From: Rhabdophis nuchalis
Lineage: Eukaryota > Chordata > Lepidosauria > Squamata > Natricidae
Assembly: GCA_039707465.1 (NCBI GenBank)
Contig: CM077645.1
Span: 142,725,503 to 142,789,502, forward strand
Reading direction: 5' to 3'
DNA length: 64,000 nt
Shown here in pieces: positions 12,301 to 18,300 of this stretch. Position numbers and translations under genes: made by a program. Numbering within the stretch: the stretch's first letter is position 1; each line of letters opens with the position of its first letter. A model generated the notes under the pieces. That model was not told the origin of the DNA. It saw only the letters and a program-made list of their open reading frames with translations, and ran no database searches.

Positions 12301-15300
12301 AAATGAAATAATTAAAAAATAAAATAAAAAATGAAATAAAATAAAATAAGTCTCCTGTGCCTGACCCTCTCAGAGCAGAAGGAATGAGAGAAGATTATAA
12401 GACAGTAAGGAGGTACATAATGGTAGATACACTAGGCTGTGTATTTTCATTTTATTCATATCCCTAGTTTATATATCCGCAAACCTAAAAAAACATGCAA
12501 TGTTTAAAGTGATATCCAAAATTTCTCCTAAAAGTGATGTTCAAAGCAGTTCACAAAAATGGTATACAGATCAAGTGCAAAACTAAAATTAAAAGCTTAA
12601 CATTAAATCAATTTTACAAAAAGAATCAATGTGGATATTTTAACCTCGGATGAGGTTTATCTTTTAAAAAAATACATCTGATTTTTAATTGTAACCTCAA
12701 GCTTTCAAAAGTGCATTTTGATAAAGAATATTGATCTTTCACAGAGATAAATTAAAGTCTGCTTTCAGAGTTGCTTATCAGCATATTATTGAATACTAGA
12801 GGCATCATAGATTACTGAAGATCAAACAGTTTTAGTTAAACCTTTTCTCCAACCACCTCCTTGCTATGGAAAAAAAACCCTTCTAATAACTGACATTGGA
12901 ATCCAATATATGATACAGGTGCATTGTTGTTATTTTATTACTATTCTAGATGCCTCTGGGCTCAAAACTACAATTCTGTAGCCATGCACCTGCCCTATCT
13001 TACTTACTTGGTGTACATACAAATACCAGACTTCCTTAATTACTTCCATTAGCTAATATAAACCCTAATTTAAGATATGTAACATCCACAATCACAAGTA
13101 GTCCTCATTTAGAAACTGCCTCATTAGGGAACTATTTTCTCCAACCAATGCATGTATGCCAAAATTTCTGCACCTGACAACAACACATGCCAGAGTTACA
13201 CTGGCATTGTTGCACCGGAGAACTTTAGCTAAATAACATGGCAACAGCCAGCAATTTTCACAAGTCTCTAAGTCTCAGTCTCTCTCTCTCCTTCCCTCTT
13301 TCTCTCGCGCTCTCTTCAGATAGCAAACATGTCACTTAGTGACTATCTTGGTGGAATCAATTGCGGTTGCTAAATGAGGACTACCAGTAAGAGAGTCTGG
13401 ATTATGCATGTACATACCATAAATAGCTGGCATCATTTTGTTGCAAAGAATTTCTTTTACAGCATTAACATTAAGGGAACATATACATTACAGCAGGGGT
13501 CACCAACCTTTGTAACTTTAAGTCTAAAGGACTTCAGCTCCCAGATTTCTCCACCCAGCTTTGCTGGCTGGAGAAATCTGGGAGCTGAAGTCCTTCAGAC
13601 TTAAAGTTACAAAGGTTGGAGACCCCTATATTACAGAATGGAAAGTTGTAATTTTTAAAAACATTTTAAAGGGAAGTTTTTGGCCAATTTCATGTTGGTT
13701 TAAACCAGGACAAATGGAGAGATGTTACACAGAATAATCCAGCTTTTCTTGGGCAGTTCAATATATTTCAGCCCCCAAATCCTTTATTAAGGGCACTGAA
13801 GAATATTCTGCTTTTTCTGGCAGTATATCATTTGCTTGTCTTATCTTCCAATCCGTAATATTTTCTTGGTGAGAGTTCTAAGATCACGGCAGATTGAATG
13901 GTCATTCCATGAAGAACGGTATTATATTTTATTCGGCAGTTCAGAGGAGGGAGGAAAGATCTATATTGACTTGGATTCTAAAATTAACTAAAATTAGTTA
14001 CGGGAAGTAAACTTCATATTTTTTTTCTCCCATTCCACAGCCCATGAGAAGACTCTGGGAGATTGGTAGAGTCTTCCTGTAACATAGCAAAATAGTGTGT
14101 AGAGAGAAAGCAGAAGAGAATAAGACATTGTCCAATAATCAGGCAGCTGTCCCATCACCACAATTTTGAGTAATGTTCTGAAAGGGATAGCCCAACACTT
14201 CATAGAAACCTTATGGTGAGTTCAGAGCGAGCTATTTTATGGGAACTTCAGAAGTCCTGGGGGGGAAAAAATTATCACCTTATCTTCTTCAGTCAGTGTT
14301 ATTTATAGTAATTGGTTGCCAGAATTCCTCGTAATACATACCACTTGATCCATGGGATCATTTGAATAGTAGCTTTCTGAATGGGTACAACGAACCCACA
14401 CTGGCTTCAATAGATCCTCATCTTCTTCCTCGTTCTTTTCACCTGTAGTCTCTTCTGGCTCTTTGTCCTTGATGGAGGTGTAGCTTTTCTCTCGATTGGC
14501 ATTTTCTGACCACCGGTCCCTATCTTCTTCCCAACGGGGTCTCTTTCGGTCCTGGCTGGGAGATCGGCTGTGCGAGAAGGGAAGGAAGTAAAAAAAAAAG
14601 AAAAAGTCCACATTTAATAGCAAAACTAACTCCAGTTCACATGTAAAGGTAGCCATAAGATCTTGGGACAAACTGTGTTTCAATTGGGACAAACTGTGTT
14701 TCAATTAAGGGGGTGCTGACAGAATGTCATACAGACAGTTTAGTGCAGTAGTTCAGGTGCTGGATTGGAAACCAGGAGACTGTGAGTTCTAGTCCGGCCA
14801 TGAAAGTTAGCTTGGGGACTTTGAGCCAGTCATTTTCTCTCAGCCTAACCCACTTCACATGGTTGTTATTGTGTGTGGGAGGGGGGAGGGAGCAGCATTA
14901 TGTACACCAGGGGTGTCAAGCATGCGTCATCACATTGTCATGTGACATATCCCGACTTTCCCCTTTGCTAAACCGGGGGTGGGGATGGCCAGCATCTGGC
15001 CTGCAGGCTGCGAGTTTGACACCCCTGATGTACACTGCCTCAACGTGTAGAAAATAAAACCAGAAGATAATTTTAATTAATAACAGTGTCATTCTACTTC
15101 AAAATGCCTTATCATAACCTCCAAAGTATAATGTATTAAAAAGTTAGGGAGAGTATAAAGCCAAGACAATCATAAAAGTTTTCTTTTGTCATATACCACT
15201 TCTCCTAGTACAAGGCAAAACTAATGTTACCTTGTCTAACCTAACTATTCAGATATGTTGACTTCATATCCCTTATGCTTACCTGTTCTGGCCCCCCTTT

Positions 15301-18300
15301 CACCGACTAATACAAGATTGGCTGCTTGGCTAACTCTCTTGGCTGCTTGCCTGAATGACTCTTAACAGATACAAAGCTTCCTAACACGACTATACACGAC
15401 ACTAAAATCCAATGTTGTTCTCTGCAAAAATCTCTTCAGCACAGACTTCCTTTTAAACACTCTTGGGAGGGGCCAGTCATTAGGCAGCTGAGACCAATTC
15501 AAATCATCCGAGTTCGCTTCTGACGTAATTGAAGCCTCCTCTTCTTAGCCCTTCTCAATCTTGCATCAGGGACAAACTGGCCCTGATCCTCCCCACTACT
15601 CCAAGATCCAGGTGCCTCCTGATGACCAGCCAGGCTCTCTGCTTCCTCAAGGTCGCCCTCCTCCTCCAGAGCAGACTCATAGGACTCCTCACTAGAGGAG
15701 TCCATCAGTAGCTCATCCGGAGCCGGCTGGGCCACAACACTTAACCAAAATGGACGAGCAAATTGGAAGATGCTAGCAGAAGTCCAACCCTTGGTCACAT
15801 GAGAAGGTTTTGTGAAAATAAAGAAACAAACAAAAAACAGTCCACTCACTTAACCATTTGAACTTACACAGAAACCCCCCCCCCAATGATCTTCACAGAC
15901 GACCTTCAATTTACAACTATTCACTTAGCTACTCTTCACAGTTACAACAACACTGAGAAAAGAGTGATTTAGAACCAGTCCTTGCACTTAAAATCATTGC
16001 AGCATTCCCACGGTCATGTGATCAAAATGCAGGTGTTTGGGGTCTGGCACGTATTTGTGATGGTTACAACCAGAGTTGGGTTGCTGCCAGTTTGGACGAA
16101 CCGGTAGTTCTGACCACCTACTGGGCCTGCACACACACACACACACCACCCCAGCGCTAGCCTGTCCTATTTATCCCACTCTCTGCATTTGTTTTGCGCC
16201 CACGAAGTCCAGCTGATTGCCATGCCTCACCTGCTGTACTCAACGTGGCTGCCTGAGAAGATTTGTGGTGGGTTTGAAGCCACGCGAAAATGAGGAAGAT
16301 GCGTGCTCACATGGGATCATGCGAGTGCCCTTTGCAACCAACAAGCGAAGTCAATAGGGGGGGGGGGGGGAGGACAGATTCACTTAACAGCTGCAGTCAT
16401 TCACTTAACAACAACAGCAAAAAGATTCTGAAGCCAGGTGCAATGGAAATTCTGGCCCCAATTATAAGCCAAGGCCTACATACACCATACCTACAATCTG
16501 TTCTTAAAGTTTTGACTTCCATCCCCACACAATCCCAGGATTGCATTTCAGGTGCTTGACAACCAGCTAGCATTTACAACTGGTTGCAGTGCTCTATGAA
16601 CCTGTGACCACGATTTATGGCGTTTTTGGCCAGTTTCCAAATTCTGCCCCCCACCCCCTAATAAAGCCCATTTTAGAAGAACAGATTTGCTTAACAGCCA
16701 TCTGGTTCATTTAACTATCATGTAATTTGCTTAGCAACCACAATGGGTGAATTTATGACCATCATATAAACAATCAGAAGATCAAACCAGATCATGCAGT
16801 GAGTCACTTAACCATGACAGCTTACGACCAAAATTCCAGCCTCAGTAGTGGTTGTTAAATGAGAACTGACTATAGCTCTTAAGCGTCAAACATCTTACCT
16901 TCCTGTTCTTTTGTGGTCTTTCCTATAGGACTTTTCTGTAGATGGCGACCGTCGACTATCCCGGTGCCTGTGCCTGTCCCTTTGATGTTCCCTTTAAGAA
17001 TGTTAAAAATAAATACAATTCTCAGTGCGTAGAAACATTCAAGTCCCAAAATACATGGTGAGAACCAGAAGCGAATAGGTTGCCAACCTAAAAGCTCCAT
17101 AGTGCAAGGCATACCATCGCTTCTTCCCATGTCACTTAGGGTGTCACATCTTCTAGAAACTTTGGTTTTCTTCCTTAACCTCACCTAGTTTACATAGGTT
17201 TCCAACCAGGATTTGAACAAAAAAACCCAGACTATAGTGAGCGCAGTGGTTAGAATATAGTAATGCAGGCTAACTCACTGTCAGGAGTTTGAATCTCTCT
17301 GGCTCAAGCTTGACTCAGCCTTCCATCCTTCCAAGGTAGGTAAAATGAGGACCCATTTTGGGGGCAGTAGGCTGACTCTGTAAACCACTTAAAGAGAGCT
17401 GTAAAAGGACTGTGAAGCAGTATGTAAGTCTAAGGGCTATAGCTATCACTAATGACACTATGAAAGATGGCACTGGGATGACCATGGTGGATCTGAAGGA
17501 AGCAGTGAGAGACAGAGGGGCACGGAGAGTGCCAGCTCCTTAGAATGGCTAAGGGTCAGACTTGATTGAATGGCTGATAACGACGATGATTTATGAAGGA
17601 AGTAAGAAGAGGAAGTAAGAAGTAGGAAGTAAGAAGAGGAAGTAAGAATTGCTACTTTTTGGTGGCACAGTGGTTAGAGTGCATTATTGTAGGCTACTTT
17701 TGCTGACTGCTGGCTGCCTGCAATTTGGCAGTTCAAATCTCACCAGGCTCAAGGTTGACGCAGCCTTCCATCCTTCCGAGGTGGATAAAATGAGGACCCA
17801 AATTGTTGGGGATTATATGCTGTCTCTGTAAACTGCTTAGAGGGCTATAAAAGCACTGTGAAGCATTATATAAGTCTAAGTGCTACTGCTATTTATTCTC
17901 AGTTCAACACAAAGATCCACCTTTTCAAGGAACAGCTGCCATTACGTGATCTTGCATGCGAGTATGGGTGCCCACCAATAAAAAAAATCTCCCCAAATTT
18001 TACAAAATGATTACATCTCAACAGATAGTGAAGATTTTATGTGAGGACACCAACACTTTCATGAAATTCAGGTACTTGGTAAAATTTCTTACATTTTTAA
18101 AAAATCAATTGTAATTTAGAGTTTATTTATTTTATTTTATTTTATTTACATTTAAATTTATACCCCGCACCTTCTACAGAAAGGACCCAGGGCGGCGCAT
18201 AGGAAATTTAAAACATAACAAATATTACAAAATACAAAATTTAAAAACATATTAAATTCCTACCCTGTGCTAAAATCGATTAAAATCCCCCAAATTAAAA

